Assembly: GCA_018402155.1 (NCBI GenBank)
Contig: JAGYJG010000001.1
Coordinates: 1,128,198 to 1,192,197, forward strand
Direction: 5' to 3'
Length of the DNA: 64,000 nt
From: Bacteroidia bacterium
Lineage (GTDB): Bacteria > Bacteroidota > Bacteroidia > NS11-12g > UBA9320
This document shows, in pieces, positions 26,816 through 35,775 of the stretch (positions are counted from its first letter, which is position 1; each line of letters opens with the position of its first letter). The notes beneath the pieces are model-generated. The model was not told where the DNA came from. It searched no databases and saw only the letters and a list, made by a program, of their open reading frames with translations. Position numbers and translations under genes: made by a program.

Positions 26816-27946
26816 TTAAGGTAATTCTATAGTAAAAACTGAACCATTAGGGATATTTGGTTTAACCGAAACTGTGCCTCTATGTTTTTCTACCGCTTGC
26901 TTCACTATAAATAAACCCAATCCTGTGCCTTTGGTAGTTCGTGTTTCTTCATCTTGGACTCTATAAAATTTCTTGAAAATGTTTTTTACATCTTCAGGCC
27001 GTATACCAATACCACTATCACTTACTCTCAGTATCTTCTTGTCTCCATGAGTAGTTAATACTACTTTAATGGGCTGTGCTTCTGAATATTTAAAAGCATT
27101 TTCGATAAGATTGTTTATAACCATTCGCCAGATAAAGCCATCGCCGAGTAAAGTTATCCCTTCTTTGATATGCGCTTCTATTTTACCTTGTATACTTTGG
27201 CTTTCAACCACTTCTTTGGTCATCTGAGTAAGGTTTATTTCCGTAAATTGGTAGTTGTACTTATCATTTTCTATCTGCATAGCAGTAAGCATATTCTCCG
27301 CCAAGTCCTCTAGTCTAAAGGTGTTTTGGATACTATTTTCTACTAATTCGCTTCGCTTATCTTCACTTATTTTGGGATGTTTGCTAGTTTGCAACATCAA
27401 GCGTATTGATGCAATTGGAGTTTTAAACTCATGGGTAACTGAGAGTAAAAAGTTATTCTGACGCTTGTTTAGTTTGTAAATACTACTTATACTATAATAC
27501 ACGCCATAAATGCCAGCAGCTACTAAAATAAGGAGCAGGACACTTTGATATATCCAAATGTTTCGTTGCTGAAAACGCTCTGATGTTAATTGTTTAATAC
27601 TTAATGGATTAATTGCCAATTGCACATTTTTTTTTCCAGGTACTATTTCCTTAAAGTCAACACGATATACCTGATTAAACTTTTTTGAAACAAAAGCCTC
27701 CAATTTTGATTCATCAATCTCAATCTTCAGCTGCTGCAAGTAGTAATTCACTGAGTCGGTCTTACCTAAGCTTCCGTTTTTAGCTTGCTCTATCACTTGC
27801 AATGTACATGCGCTCAACCCTGCCTCCAATACATCATTCTTTAGGGCATAATCGCTATTGGCATATCGCAATAAAGAAAATGTAAGCCACGCAAATGCCG
27901 CTAAGATGTACACAATTACTAAGATAATTAGGACTTTTACGCGCAT
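26816..27946 (-). CDS. membrane sensor histidine kinase
   Basis: The 376-residue product has one membrane helix at residues 4-26, a periplasmic sensor of about 105 residues and a second helix (about 133-153). No clear HAMP domain is seen. The HisKA region is SVTHEFKTPIASIRLML, with the phospho-acceptor His. The ATP-binding domain follows, with N-box NNLIENAFKYSE, G1 DSGIGI and G2 KGTGLGLFIVKQAVE. It should phosphorylate the response regulator encoded just downstream. The signal is unknown. The start faces the cytochrome b5 gene across 34 nt, so the two share a control region. Confidence 0.93.
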   Translation of the reverse strand: MRVKVLIILVIVYILAAFAWLTFSLLRYANSDYALKNDVLEAGLSACTLQVIEQAKNGSLGKTDSVNYYLQQLKIEIDESKLEAFVSKKFNQVYRVDFKEIVPGKKNVQLAINPLSIKQLTSERFQQRNIWIYQSVLLLILVAAGIYGVYYSISSIYKLNKRQNNFLLSVTHEFKTPIASIRLMLQTSKHPKISEDKRSELVENSIQNTFRLEDLAENMLTAMQIENDKYNYQFTEINLTQMTKEVVESQSIQGKIEAHIKEGITLLGDGFIWRMVINNLIENAFKYSEAQPIKVVLTTHGDKKILRVSDSGIGIRPEDVKNIFKKFYRVQDEETRTTKGTGLGLFIVKQAVEKHRGTVSVKPNIPNGSVFTIELP

Positions 27947-27980
27947 TGGGTTTAAAATTGACCGCTAAAGTACAATAGCA

Positions 27981-28238
27981 ATGGATAACAACAGTAAACT
28001 TCCAGAAATAAACAAGCGACAACTCAGTTTGAGAAACGGACAAGACCATCACCTAATTTGGGTAGCCTACAAAGGTTTAGTCTATGATGTAACAAACAGT
28101 CGACTTTGGCTAAAAGGAAAACACTATGAGCACTGGGCGGGGCAAGACCTCACCCAAGAGCTCGCTGACGCTCCTCATGGCACGGGGGTTTTCAATAGGT
28201 TTCAATGCATAGGACAACTTATTGATTCACCAGATTGA
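27981..28238 (+). CDS. cytochrome b5-like haem-binding domain protein
   Basis: This is a short stand-alone domain of 85 residues. The sequence LSLRNGQDHHLIWVAYKGLVYDV matches the start of the cytochrome b5 fold, and KHYEHWAGQDLTQELADAPH holds the H-x-x-G-type haem site with a second His in APHG. These bacterial minidomains are thought to carry haem or a small ligand, but their partners are not defined. There is no signal peptide, so it is cytoplasmic. The ATG at 27981 lies 34 nt from the divergent kinase start. Confidence 0.82.
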   Translation: MDNNSKLPEINKRQLSLRNGQDHHLIWVAYKGLVYDVTNSRLWLKGKHYEHWAGQDLTQELADAPHGTGVFNRFQCIGQLIDSPD

Positions 28239-28343
28239 GAAACAAAACAATACGCCAAAGTAACAATCAGGCCAAGTAATTATTAAAATCCTATCAGTAC
28301 AGAAACAGTGTCCAATACCCTCAATAATCTAAAAACATTCGAC

Positions 28344-28351
28344 TACCTTTG
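28344..28351 (+). promoter_or_regulatory. TACCTTTG box before cvfB
   Basis: A perfect TAnnTTTG match ends 12 nt before the cvfB ATG at 28364. No TTG is seen at the -33 position. It is one of five TACCTTTG boxes lying within 12 nt of a start codon in this window. A TTG inside the box could be mistaken for the start. Confidence 0.5.
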
Positions 28352-28363
28352 CGCTCACTAGTC

Positions 28364-29206
28364 ATGGAGATAGGAAAAACCAATACGCTAAAGGCCAGCC
28401 GAACTACAGAGAACGGCTGCTACTTAATGGATACCGATGGCAACGAAGTATTGCTGCCAAATGCATATGTTCCCAGCACCCTTAAACTAGGCGAAGATAT
28501 ACATGTATTTATATACCGAGATAATGAAGAAAGACCTGTAGCTACAACCCTGAATCCAAAAATTGAGCTTGATAAATTTGCTTATTTAAAAGTGATGGAT
28601 GTAAACAGTGCCGGTGCTTTTATGGATATGGGCGTAGTAAAACAGCTCCTAGTACCCTATAGCGAACAACCTATAAAAATGGAAGCTGGAGAATGGTACG
28701 TTGTATTCTGCCTGCTTGATGATAAAACAGACAGGCTCATTGGCTCAGCTCAGATAGAAGATTTTCTTTTTACAGAAGATATTGACCTTGAAGAAGGACA
28801 AGAAGTAGATATTTTGATGTACAAACACTCCGAATTAGGAATGAACGTGATTGTAAACGGAATGTTTCAAGGCTTAATATTTAAAAGCGACATACATAAA
28901 CCTGTGCAAGTAGGCGACGAACGAAAAGCCTACGTAAAAACAATAAGACCCGATGGCAAACTAGACCTCACCTTGGAGCCACAAGGATATCGAAATGTAA
29001 TTGATAGAGCCACACAAGGTGTTCTAGATATTTTGAAAAACGAAGGCGGATATTTCAAATACCATGACAAATCAGAACCTGATGAAATTCGGACAATTTT
29101 TAAAATGAGTAAAAAAGCGTTTAAAAAAGCGCTGGGCAACTTATACAAAAACAAAATAGTGGTGCTAGAAAAAGACGGAACTCGCTTGATAGACTCTAAA
29201 AAGTAG
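28364..29206 (+). CDS. cvfB: CvfB-like S1-domain RNA-binding protein
   Basis: The 280-residue product follows the CvfB/YitL layout. There are three OB-type S1 domains, with LKVMDVNSAGAFMDMGVVKQ and VIVNGMFQGLIFKSDIHKP as the clearest, and a C-terminal winged helix (EIRTIFKMSKKAFKKALGNL). CvfB proteins bind RNA and affect the expression of surface and virulence factors in Gram-positive bacteria; the role in Bacteroidota is not established. The ATG at 28364 is chosen because the upstream TTG lies inside the -7 box. Confidence 0.87.
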   Translation: MEIGKTNTLKASRTTENGCYLMDTDGNEVLLPNAYVPSTLKLGEDIHVFIYRDNEERPVATTLNPKIELDKFAYLKVMDVNSAGAFMDMGVVKQLLVPYSEQPIKMEAGEWYVVFCLLDDKTDRLIGSAQIEDFLFTEDIDLEEGQEVDILMYKHSELGMNVIVNGMFQGLIFKSDIHKPVQVGDERKAYVKTIRPDGKLDLTLEPQGYRNVIDRATQGVLDILKNEGGYFKYHDKSEPDEIRTIFKMSKKAFKKALGNLYKNKIVVLEKDGTRLIDSKK

Positions 29207-29247
29207 CCTTACTAATCATTCTGCTTTATTTTAAAATAATTCAATAA

Positions 29248-32200
29248 CTAAAATAAATATCGCGCTACCAACCTACCTAAATGAATGACGTCTGCCTCCT
29301 CACTTTTTCTACCATCGTATGTTATTATTACTTGTACACTGTTTGATAAGGTGCGCTGATATCCCAACTTCCAGGTAGCATTATTGCCATTTTGTAGCCC
29401 TCTGAGCAACTCATAGCCTAATGTGCTACTACCGCTCCCATCAAAATTTACCTTTATGTAGCTCACCCCTGCATTTAGAGATCCTTTACCTGCTTCTGTG
29501 TATTTAAACTCTGTGCCTAGCTCTATATTCTTAGCTTTCTCACCACCTAAGTCTACATTATTTTGCGCATTAAAATACTTTGTTTTCAACTCTAAACGAT
29601 ATTTATTTTCATAGGTAAATTGCAGACTTGGTTCTATTTCATAAAAATCATATGCATAAGATCGTGCAGTAAAAAACTCACTGCTGTACGAGCGTTCGCC
29701 TAGCAGCACTCGTGTATTGAATGTGAAAACTTTGCTAATATTTATCCTTGTGTTGGTCAAATGTTCAGCATTATTTCTTGTATCAAATCCATTGGTGAGT
29801 AAAACCTTGGACGATGTTGAAATATATGAATACTCAACACTATACGCAGGATTTCCTCTATTAAAAAATAAAGATGAACGTAAATTCCGAGACTGACTAA
29901 GCAAATTAGTGTCTGACAGTTGTTGTGCAAATGGATTTAAAATAGTACCCAAGTCAGAAGGTAGTATCTTACGGTCTACTATAAATGAGGTAATACTATT
30001 GAATCGAGATACGAATGGTTTTGTTGTATTATTCTTAAAAAAGACCGCGGGAGAAAGCTCGATAGTTTGACTTATTTTAGTGCTGTTGGCAGAAATAAAT
30101 CCTGCTACAGGGGTAAAAATTCTAATGTAATCCGCTCGTTGCCTATCTAAATCAGACGCAAGTTCAAACTCATTGAGTGTTTTTAAGTTATTACTATCGT
30201 AATCATTCCAAATATAAACACCATTGCCTGGCTGTACCTGTAGGTATTGAAACTCTCTGCGCTGCTCCTGCCCGGTACCTATCTGGTAAAAAGTACGCGA
30301 GCGGATAAGTTTTTTTAAAAAATGAAGATTCCACTCTACCCTACTTTGTAAAGTATTTTCTACGGGTTTTGTACTCAGATCTACATTTTCAATTTTTAAT
30401 TGTCGGTATATAGAACTTAGTTCTACGGACTGTCTACTTTTAGACATATACTTACTCACTAGTGAAAAATCGCGTCCTATCGTAGCGGTATTGAAACCAT
30501 CATTTTGCGGCTGGTCATCTACCCGTTGTGCGGCTTCAAAACTATAACTAAAGTCTGTGCTGTCTCCATTTCGAATAAATGCATTGTATGAAGAGAACGC
30601 GTAAGACTGTGTTAATAAAGTATCCCGTTCAAAAGAACTTTGCTCTTTAGTAAGGCCAAATCCAATATTGATTTTATCAAAAAATGAACGTGAAATATTA
30701 GATCTAAAGCTATAAAACTGATTGATAAGCTCAGCGGAGTCTTCAGCAGTGTTACTCTGCATCAACTCCAAACCCGATGAAACAGATGCACCTAGCCAAG
30801 TAAAAGTACTTTGGGTACTGTTGCTAAAGCCCGTGTAATTTCCCGGACGCAAAAAAGTTGACGTTTTGTTGGTAATGAAATCGGAAAAGCCCTTTCTCAA
30901 TCCTATAGTCGCATTAGCAATATGCTCATAGCTCGGTAGCCTAGACGCTAATGCTTGCGGGTTGTTGAGCACTTTATTCCACTGCCTATCAAACTCTATC
31001 CCTCTGTATCGCTCTACATAGTTAAATTCGCCACTCACTAATTCATAGTTTATATCGGTTTCTAGCTGCCACATACTGTCTTTAAAATTTCGTTTATTGG
31101 TTTGAAAAAGTTTGAGTCCAAAGCCGCTGTTGTCTGCATCATCTAAACTAGAAAATGTATTTTTATCCAATGAACTAATGGCGTACTCTATGCCGCGTAT
31201 GCCGTTTTTGTGTTGATGTACCAGCCCAAAGTTTAGGGTATTTAGTCGCTGTGGGGCTATGAGAACTTCTATGGGCGCATAGTCACCCATTCCCTCACCT
31301 TGGTATTCAAATACCTTGCCGTTTGCAGCGGTTTGAGCTTGGGCGTAGCTTCCGTTGCCTATACCTACATTGGTAAAGAATACTTCGTAAAAAGTGTCTT
31401 TCACAGCAGGGTTGCTAGCATATTGATACACCGTTATTCCTGCAAGTGTAGTTTTGGTATACATTATTCTGTCTGGATTATAGGAATTCTGCTGACGAAC
31501 GTTTTCAAACAATGCGGGGCCGTCTCCTGCGGAAACTAGTGCCTCTATTTTTCCAGAGCTATCGCTCAAGTCTTGCTGAAAATCTTGCGACTTTAGATCC
31601 ATTTCATTGAAACCATTTACATAAAATGTAAAACCTCCTTTAGACAGTGCTGCACCTGCGTGAGACACTGTTCTACCATAGTTTCTATCGCTGTATTGAA
31701 ACTCGGCCACAATACGGCTATAGCGCGTAATTAATACTCGTGGAGTAAAAGTGACCTCGCCAGTATTATAATTTATTACATAGTCATTGTCCTCTCCTCT
31801 GGTAAGTTGCTTCCCATCCAAGTATACATTTTCGGTACCTGCAATGATGATGATGAACAGCTCACCATTTTCACCTTCTAGCCTATAGGGCCCACTGTTC
31901 CCCTCTATTCCAGGTAGTTGGTTTCTCGCAAATCTACCGCGAGAGATGGCAGCTTCAAATTCTGTATGAAGTTTCCAATCATTCAATTCGCGCACGTTTT
32001 TCACCTGTACTCCACGCGATTTTTTATAGTAGTTTATAAAGTAAGAATTAGCTGGCCTATTCATCAAAAAGTCACCCACAGTAACTACGGCGCTATCTTT
32101 TTTTAGGGTGATATACACCTGGTCAAAATCTTGAATTTGTTGGGTATTCCCCTCCGGCTGTATAGGATTATTTTCGTCACTTATTACAGCAAGTACCTCT

Positions 32201-32676
32201 ACATCATTGGCTAGCTTGCCATTTAGGCGAAGGTTCAGATTAGAATTGACCACTACGTCTTGTGCATTGCCAAATCCTATGCCCCTAGATACGTTCCCCG
32301 CTGTATTGAGCTCGCCATATTGATAGGCTGTGCTATTGCGATTTGGGATATAGGCAAAGGGATTATCATTGTAGCCTAGGCGTATTATGCTGGTCTCTTT
32401 GTTGCGATAAGTGAGCTTAAAATCTAAGGTACGGAAGGTAATCATTAGAGAATCTGCAGGAGTGGCGGTCTTCCATATCAGCATATTGGTTCGAATGTCA
32501 TAGTCTTGACCCAAGATATAGCCTACTATATGAACACTATTTTGTACCACAAATTTTTGTGTAAAATTTAAGGTATCTCCTTGGGATGGTAAAACTTTTG
32601 TAGTATCTATAGTCGAATTTTGTGCGTAACACCAAAAAATACCGAAAGAAGCTAGTATGGTAAACGACCGTCTCAC
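29248..32676 (-). CDS. large outer-membrane beta-barrel protein, family not identified
   Basis: The 1142-residue product starts with a signal peptide (about residues 1-18, ending FWCYAQ). An N-terminal beta domain follows, then a repetitive beta-rich body ending in HLGRLVARYLF, a C-terminal aromatic end typical of outer-membrane barrels. The segment IQPEGNTQQIQDFDQVYI recalls a stretch that I associate with SprA-type giant outer-membrane proteins of T9SS bacteria, but the protein is only about half the usual SprA size. I therefore do not call it SprA. The second half consists of many alternating strands, consistent with a barrel of 20 or more strands. Substrate and partners are unknown. Confidence 0.65.
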   Translation of the reverse strand: MRRSFTILASFGIFWCYAQNSTIDTTKVLPSQGDTLNFTQKFVVQNSVHIVGYILGQDYDIRTNMLIWKTATPADSLMITFRTLDFKLTYRNKETSIIRLGYNDNPFAYIPNRNSTAYQYGELNTAGNVSRGIGFGNAQDVVVNSNLNLRLNGKLANDVEVLAVISDENNPIQPEGNTQQIQDFDQVYITLKKDSAVVTVGDFLMNRPANSYFINYYKKSRGVQVKNVRELNDWKLHTEFEAAISRGRFARNQLPGIEGNSGPYRLEGENGELFIIIIAGTENVYLDGKQLTRGEDNDYVINYNTGEVTFTPRVLITRYSRIVAEFQYSDRNYGRTVSHAGAALSKGGFTFYVNGFNEMDLKSQDFQQDLSDSSGKIEALVSAGDGPALFENVRQQNSYNPDRIMYTKTTLAGITVYQYASNPAVKDTFYEVFFTNVGIGNGSYAQAQTAANGKVFEYQGEGMGDYAPIEVLIAPQRLNTLNFGLVHQHKNGIRGIEYAISSLDKNTFSSLDDADNSGFGLKLFQTNKRNFKDSMWQLETDINYELVSGEFNYVERYRGIEFDRQWNKVLNNPQALASRLPSYEHIANATIGLRKGFSDFITNKTSTFLRPGNYTGFSNSTQSTFTWLGASVSSGLELMQSNTAEDSAELINQFYSFRSNISRSFFDKINIGFGLTKEQSSFERDTLLTQSYAFSSYNAFIRNGDSTDFSYSFEAAQRVDDQPQNDGFNTATIGRDFSLVSKYMSKSRQSVELSSIYRQLKIENVDLSTKPVENTLQSRVEWNLHFLKKLIRSRTFYQIGTGQEQRREFQYLQVQPGNGVYIWNDYDSNNLKTLNEFELASDLDRQRADYIRIFTPVAGFISANSTKISQTIELSPAVFFKNNTTKPFVSRFNSITSFIVDRKILPSDLGTILNPFAQQLSDTNLLSQSRNLRSSLFFNRGNPAYSVEYSYISTSSKVLLTNGFDTRNNAEHLTNTRINISKVFTFNTRVLLGERSYSSEFFTARSYAYDFYEIEPSLQFTYENKYRLELKTKYFNAQNNVDLGGEKAKNIELGTEFKYTEAGKGSLNAGVSYIKVNFDGSGSSTLGYELLRGLQNGNNATWKLGYQRTLSNSVQVIITYDGRKSEEADVIHLGRLVARYLF

Positions 32677-32749
32677 GCTGTGTTTACACCTTGTAACGCA
32701 TAAAAAATAAAAAAGGTATATAGAATTTGAAGCGTATCAATAGTTTTAA

Positions 32750-33967
32750 TTACAGGTCTACGACATTGGTATCAGTTTCTCTTTTTTCTATTGCACCTAC
32801 ACCATTTTTTATAAGACCGTAAGACATATATATGCTAGTAATGATAACCACCCACAAAATAATACCTGGCTGAAAAATAGGCGAAGAAAGCTCTGGAGGT
32901 ATACTATAAAAAAGTAAAATGGTAATCAAGCCACGCGGCGCCACATACTCCACCACATCTGTTGTTTTATTGATTAGCCATTTTAGCAATAAAATCCTAC
33001 CCAATAATATACCTATGAAGACCATTAGACTAATTATCAATACTTCAACATCTACCAATGAGCTCAAATCTATAGTAAGGCCAAAAACTATAAAGAAAAA
33101 CGTGCGTAAAACAAACGAAGTCTCTCTAGTTATGATATGAAAATCTTTTTCCATTTTCACAAACTCAATGCGCGACATAAGATTGCTTAGCGGCCCTATA
33201 AAAACAAGGTGATGGTTTTTTAATATCAACCCGAAAACCAGTATAAGAACCAAAGGACTGAGGTGCATCATTTTACCCAATTCGTAAATAAGTATGAGTA
33301 TAGATATAAAGAAAAACAACTTTACTTTGGCGTTTAAAAATTTGAAAAGAATGACCAAACCAACTCCTACTAGCAAGGATACCACTATGGTGAATAGCAC
33401 CTCTAGGCTAAATCCACCCAAAGAACTTCCCAGCTCTTGACTTTGCAATATAGAGACTATTAAATTAAAAACCATAATACCAATAATATCTGAAATACAG
33501 CTTTCGTAAATGAGCAGTTCCTTATCATAATCTAGCAACGTAGCTACACTAGGTATGACAATAGCACTGCTTATAACGGCTAGTGGTGTAGCATACAAAA
33601 TAGAAGATTCCAAACTCATTTTTAATAAAAAGTAAAAAATAGGGGCAATCACCAAAATACTTCCTAAAATGCCAAATACTCCCAACAATGTTGCTTTTAT
33701 GATAAGCGGTTTTTTTTGTTTGGATAACTCCAAATCTAAAGCTCCCTCCAATACAATCATAATTAGCCCAACAGTACCTAAAATTTGTAAGTATGGAAAA
33801 AAATCCAGTTTGTATTCGGGATAAAGATTCAGAAATTGACCGATGCCAACACCTGCTACTATCAACATAAGAACAGATGGTATATTTGTACGCTTTGCTA
33901 TTTCATTAAATAAATACGACAAAACGATGCAAATACTCAGTGACACTATAATAACATGATAATCCAT
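32750..33967 (-). CDS. cation:proton antiporter (CPA family)
   Basis: The 405-residue polytopic protein has about twelve membrane helices. NIPSVLMLIVAGVGIGQFL, GLIMIVLEGALDLELSK and PLAVISSAIVIPSVATLL match the Na+/H+ (or K+/H+) exchanger domain. SCISDIIGIMVFNLIV carries the ion-binding Asp. There is no C-terminal regulatory domain. An in-frame GTG at 33991 would add eight residues, but the -7 box TACCTTTG lies across it, so the ATG at 33967 is the better start. The exchanged ion cannot be read from the sequence. Confidence 0.87.
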   Translation of the reverse strand: MDYHVIIVSLSICIVLSYLFNEIAKRTNIPSVLMLIVAGVGIGQFLNLYPEYKLDFFPYLQILGTVGLIMIVLEGALDLELSKQKKPLIIKATLLGVFGILGSILVIAPIFYFLLKMSLESSILYATPLAVISSAIVIPSVATLLDYDKELLIYESCISDIIGIMVFNLIVSILQSQELGSSLGGFSLEVLFTIVVSLLVGVGLVILFKFLNAKVKLFFFISILILIYELGKMMHLSPLVLILVFGLILKNHHLVFIGPLSNLMSRIEFVKMEKDFHIITRETSFVLRTFFFIVFGLTIDLSSLVDVEVLIISLMVFIGILLGRILLLKWLINKTTDVVEYVAPRGLITILLFYSIPPELSSPIFQPGIILWVVIITSIYMSYGLIKNGVGAIEKRETDTNVVDL

Positions 33968-33972
33968 CGAGA

Positions 33973-33980
33973 CAAAGGTA
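33973..33980 (-). promoter_or_regulatory. TACCTTTG box before the antiporter gene
   Basis: The minus strand reads TACCTTTG with only 5 nt between the box and the ATG at 33967. Transcription would begin at or very near the start codon. No TTG lies 19-21 nt upstream. The box decides against the GTG at 33991. Confidence 0.5.
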
Positions 33981-34081
33981 AGATAGGGCACTCAAAAAAA
34001 CGCTTAAATCTAAACATCCGTTCACAAAATAGATTTTTCAATTATTAAAAAATGGGGAATTAACCAAAATCTATTTTACGG

Positions 34082-34089
34082 TACCTTTG
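34082..34089 (+). promoter_or_regulatory. TACCTTTG box before bcp
   Basis: A perfect -7 element ends 10 nt before the bcp ATG at 34100. No matching -33 TTG is visible. Confidence 0.5.
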
Positions 34090-34099
34090 TTTTATTTAC

Positions 34100-34552
34100 A
34101 TGAATACACTACAAATAGGAGATATTGCTCCATCTTTTAGCGGAATAAACCAAAACGGTATACAGGTATCACTAGCAGACTTTGCGGGGAAAAAATTGGT
34201 GTTGTATTTTTATCCGAAAGACGATACTCCCGGATGCACAGCACAAGCCTGCAACCTCACCGAGAACCACAACGTACTACAGACACAAGGCTACGAGGTA
34301 TTGGGAGTAAGTCCTGACTCTGCGGAGAAACACAAAAAATTTATTGCTAAATATAATCTCAGTTTTGACTTACTCGCAGATACAGCGCACGAAACCATAG
34401 AAGCCTACGGTGTATGGGTAGAAAAAAATATGTACGGCCGCAAGTACATGGGTGTAGCCCGTACCACTTTTATCATAGATGAAAATGGCGTGATAGAAGA
34501 GATCATAGAAAAAGTAAAAACGAAAGATCATTCTGCTCAGATACTTAAATAA
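34100..34552 (+). CDS. bcp: thioredoxin-dependent thiol peroxidase (BCP type)
   Basis: This 150-residue peroxiredoxin of the BCP/PrxQ group reduces hydroperoxides using thioredoxin. The peroxidatic Cys46 lies in DDTPGCTAQACNL and the resolving Cys51 five residues later, the arrangement typical of BCP. GVSPDSAEKHKKFI and the closing TTFIIDENGVIEEI also fit. The protein is cytoplasmic. It stands alone, with its own TACCTTTG box. Confidence 0.95.
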   Translation: MNTLQIGDIAPSFSGINQNGIQVSLADFAGKKLVLYFYPKDDTPGCTAQACNLTENHNVLQTQGYEVLGVSPDSAEKHKKFIAKYNLSFDLLADTAHETIEAYGVWVEKNMYGRKYMGVARTTFIIDENGVIEEIIEKVKTKDHSAQILK

Positions 34553-34781
34553 TCTATTGTACAGAATCAGATTTTTACTGTCCAAAACCTCGAGAAAGAA
34601 AAAAAGATGGTTTTGAGCACAGTCTAATCTAAAGATCCCTCTTGCACATCCACCACCACTATGCATTGATAATAGCTGTGGAATATCACGGCAAACCTTA
34701 TGTGTATCAATATCTGCGAATGCACGTGAATGATATTTCTACAAAACGTGACCACTATAGTGCTTCAATAGTATCAGCAGT

Positions 34782-35126
34782 CTACTTTTCTATTTTCCTA
34801 GTCAAAAGCAAAAACTCACTGGCCACTACCTCTGTTATGTAGCGCTTTTTTCCCTCTTTATCGTCATAGTTTCTGTTGGTCAGTTTTCCCTTAACCATTA
34901 CCTCTTTTCCTTGTACCAAAAGCTTTTCTATAAGTTCTGCTGTTTTACCCCACGCTACGATATTGTGCCACTGAGTGTCATCAACTCGATCGCCATTGGC
35001 ATTGCTGTAGCTTTGGTGTGTTGCCAAGGTAAACTTGGCGAAGTGTTTGCCCCCTTCTAATACTTTGAATTCAGGATTCATTCCTAGGTTTCCGATAAGC
35101 TGTACTTGATTTTTGATTGCGTTCAT
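34782..35126 (-). CDS. ssb: single-stranded DNA-binding protein, short form
   Basis: The 114-residue product is a complete OB fold: NQVQLIGNLGMNPEFKV, FTLATHQSY, DTQWHNIVAWGKTAELIEKL and KEVMVKGKLTNRNYDDKEGK. It ends in FLLLTRKIEK, right after the fold. The flexible linker and the acidic tip that recruits other proteins in standard SSB are absent. This suggests an accessory paralogue, perhaps for natural transformation or stress, with the housekeeping SSB elsewhere. A 649-nt gap without genes lies upstream. Confidence 0.9.
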   Translation of the reverse strand: MNAIKNQVQLIGNLGMNPEFKVLEGGKHFAKFTLATHQSYSNANGDRVDDTQWHNIVAWGKTAELIEKLLVQGKEVMVKGKLTNRNYDDKEGKKRYITEVVASEFLLLTRKIEK

Positions 35127-35300
35127 ACTAAATGTTAAAATTAATGTGTTACTGTGTTATAAAAAATATGTTTCATTATATCTGCCTAAGCAAATAATTA
35201 TTACTCGTTGTTGTTTAGTGATTCAAATAATAACACTGCAAATAGAGATTCATTACCAAACTATTAGCTAATTTTAGTCGCTTACTTACGATTATAAGCA

Positions 35301-35318
35301 ATTGCAAGCGCTTACAAT
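35301..35318. promoter_or_regulatory. LacI-family operator-like dyad
   Basis: ATTGCAAGCGCTTACAAT is an 18-bp dyad with one mismatched pair and a self-complementary AAGCGCTT core. The central CG and the TTG...CAA flanks match the general LacI/CcpA-type operator pattern. It lies 175 nt upstream of ssb and 458 nt upstream of hpf. No LacI-type regulator is encoded in the window. Confidence 0.35.
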
Positions 35319-35587
35319 TTGTTTAAAATTTTCAATATTAATTGGCCCAGCACACAAGTACCTCATACAATTTTGATATTGATAAATAATGAAGTCAGTC
35401 TTAAAACAGACAACAACGGGCTAAATCAGTCTTACTATCAACACAAACCTGTTTGGGTATTTTCCTTACTAAATTTTTGAATGTAGTACAGTTCTAGGCT
35501 ATATTTCTATGTGCATAAACCATCAAAAATGATCGTGCTATGTAGTTTTATTTTTTCCTGATATCAAAAAAGAAATTGATTGTACAA

Positions 35588-35639
35588 AAAGCGATTCCGT
35601 TTTCACAGCACCGAAATTTAACGAAAAGGGAATCGCTTT
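35588..35639. other. long-stem hairpin upstream of hpf, possible terminator or structured RNA
   Basis: AAAGCGATTCCGTTTTC at 35588-35604 pairs with 35623-35639, giving a 17-bp stem with one mismatch and an 18-nt loop. An A-run lies on the left and a short T-run on the right, so it could terminate transcription in either direction. No gene ends beside it, which points to an unannotated transcript. Confidence 0.45.
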
Positions 35640-35775
35640 ATTTATACCTCAAAATGATATGTTGGTAGAATCTTATGATGTTTAGTACATTTAAATAAAA
35701 AAAAATGGTAGTTTGCTACGATTCAAAGAGTTATTCCATCTTTTTGAGTAGAACAAACGCACAAAATAAAATCAA

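Larger units (their letters stand above)
35127..35775. other. 649-nt intergenic region with a hairpin and an operator-like dyad
   Basis: This is the longest gene-free stretch of the window, between divergent ssb and hpf. No convincing reading frame is present on either strand. It holds an 18-bp dyad (35301-35318), a 9-bp direct repeat TCAGTCTTA at 35395 and 35426, and a long-stem hairpin (35588-35639). The hairpin and the length suggest that it may encode a non-coding RNA or a long regulated leader. Confidence 0.45.

Noticed and set aside
29226-29239. 14-bp palindrome TTATTTTAAAATAA behind cvfB
   Set aside because: It consists only of A and T, so a stable hairpin or terminator is unlikely and chance is a good explanation.
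34370-34842. Frames on both strands around the bcp/ssb gap
   Set aside because: They overlap bcp or ssb, and the products show no pattern beyond low-complexity His/Tyr.
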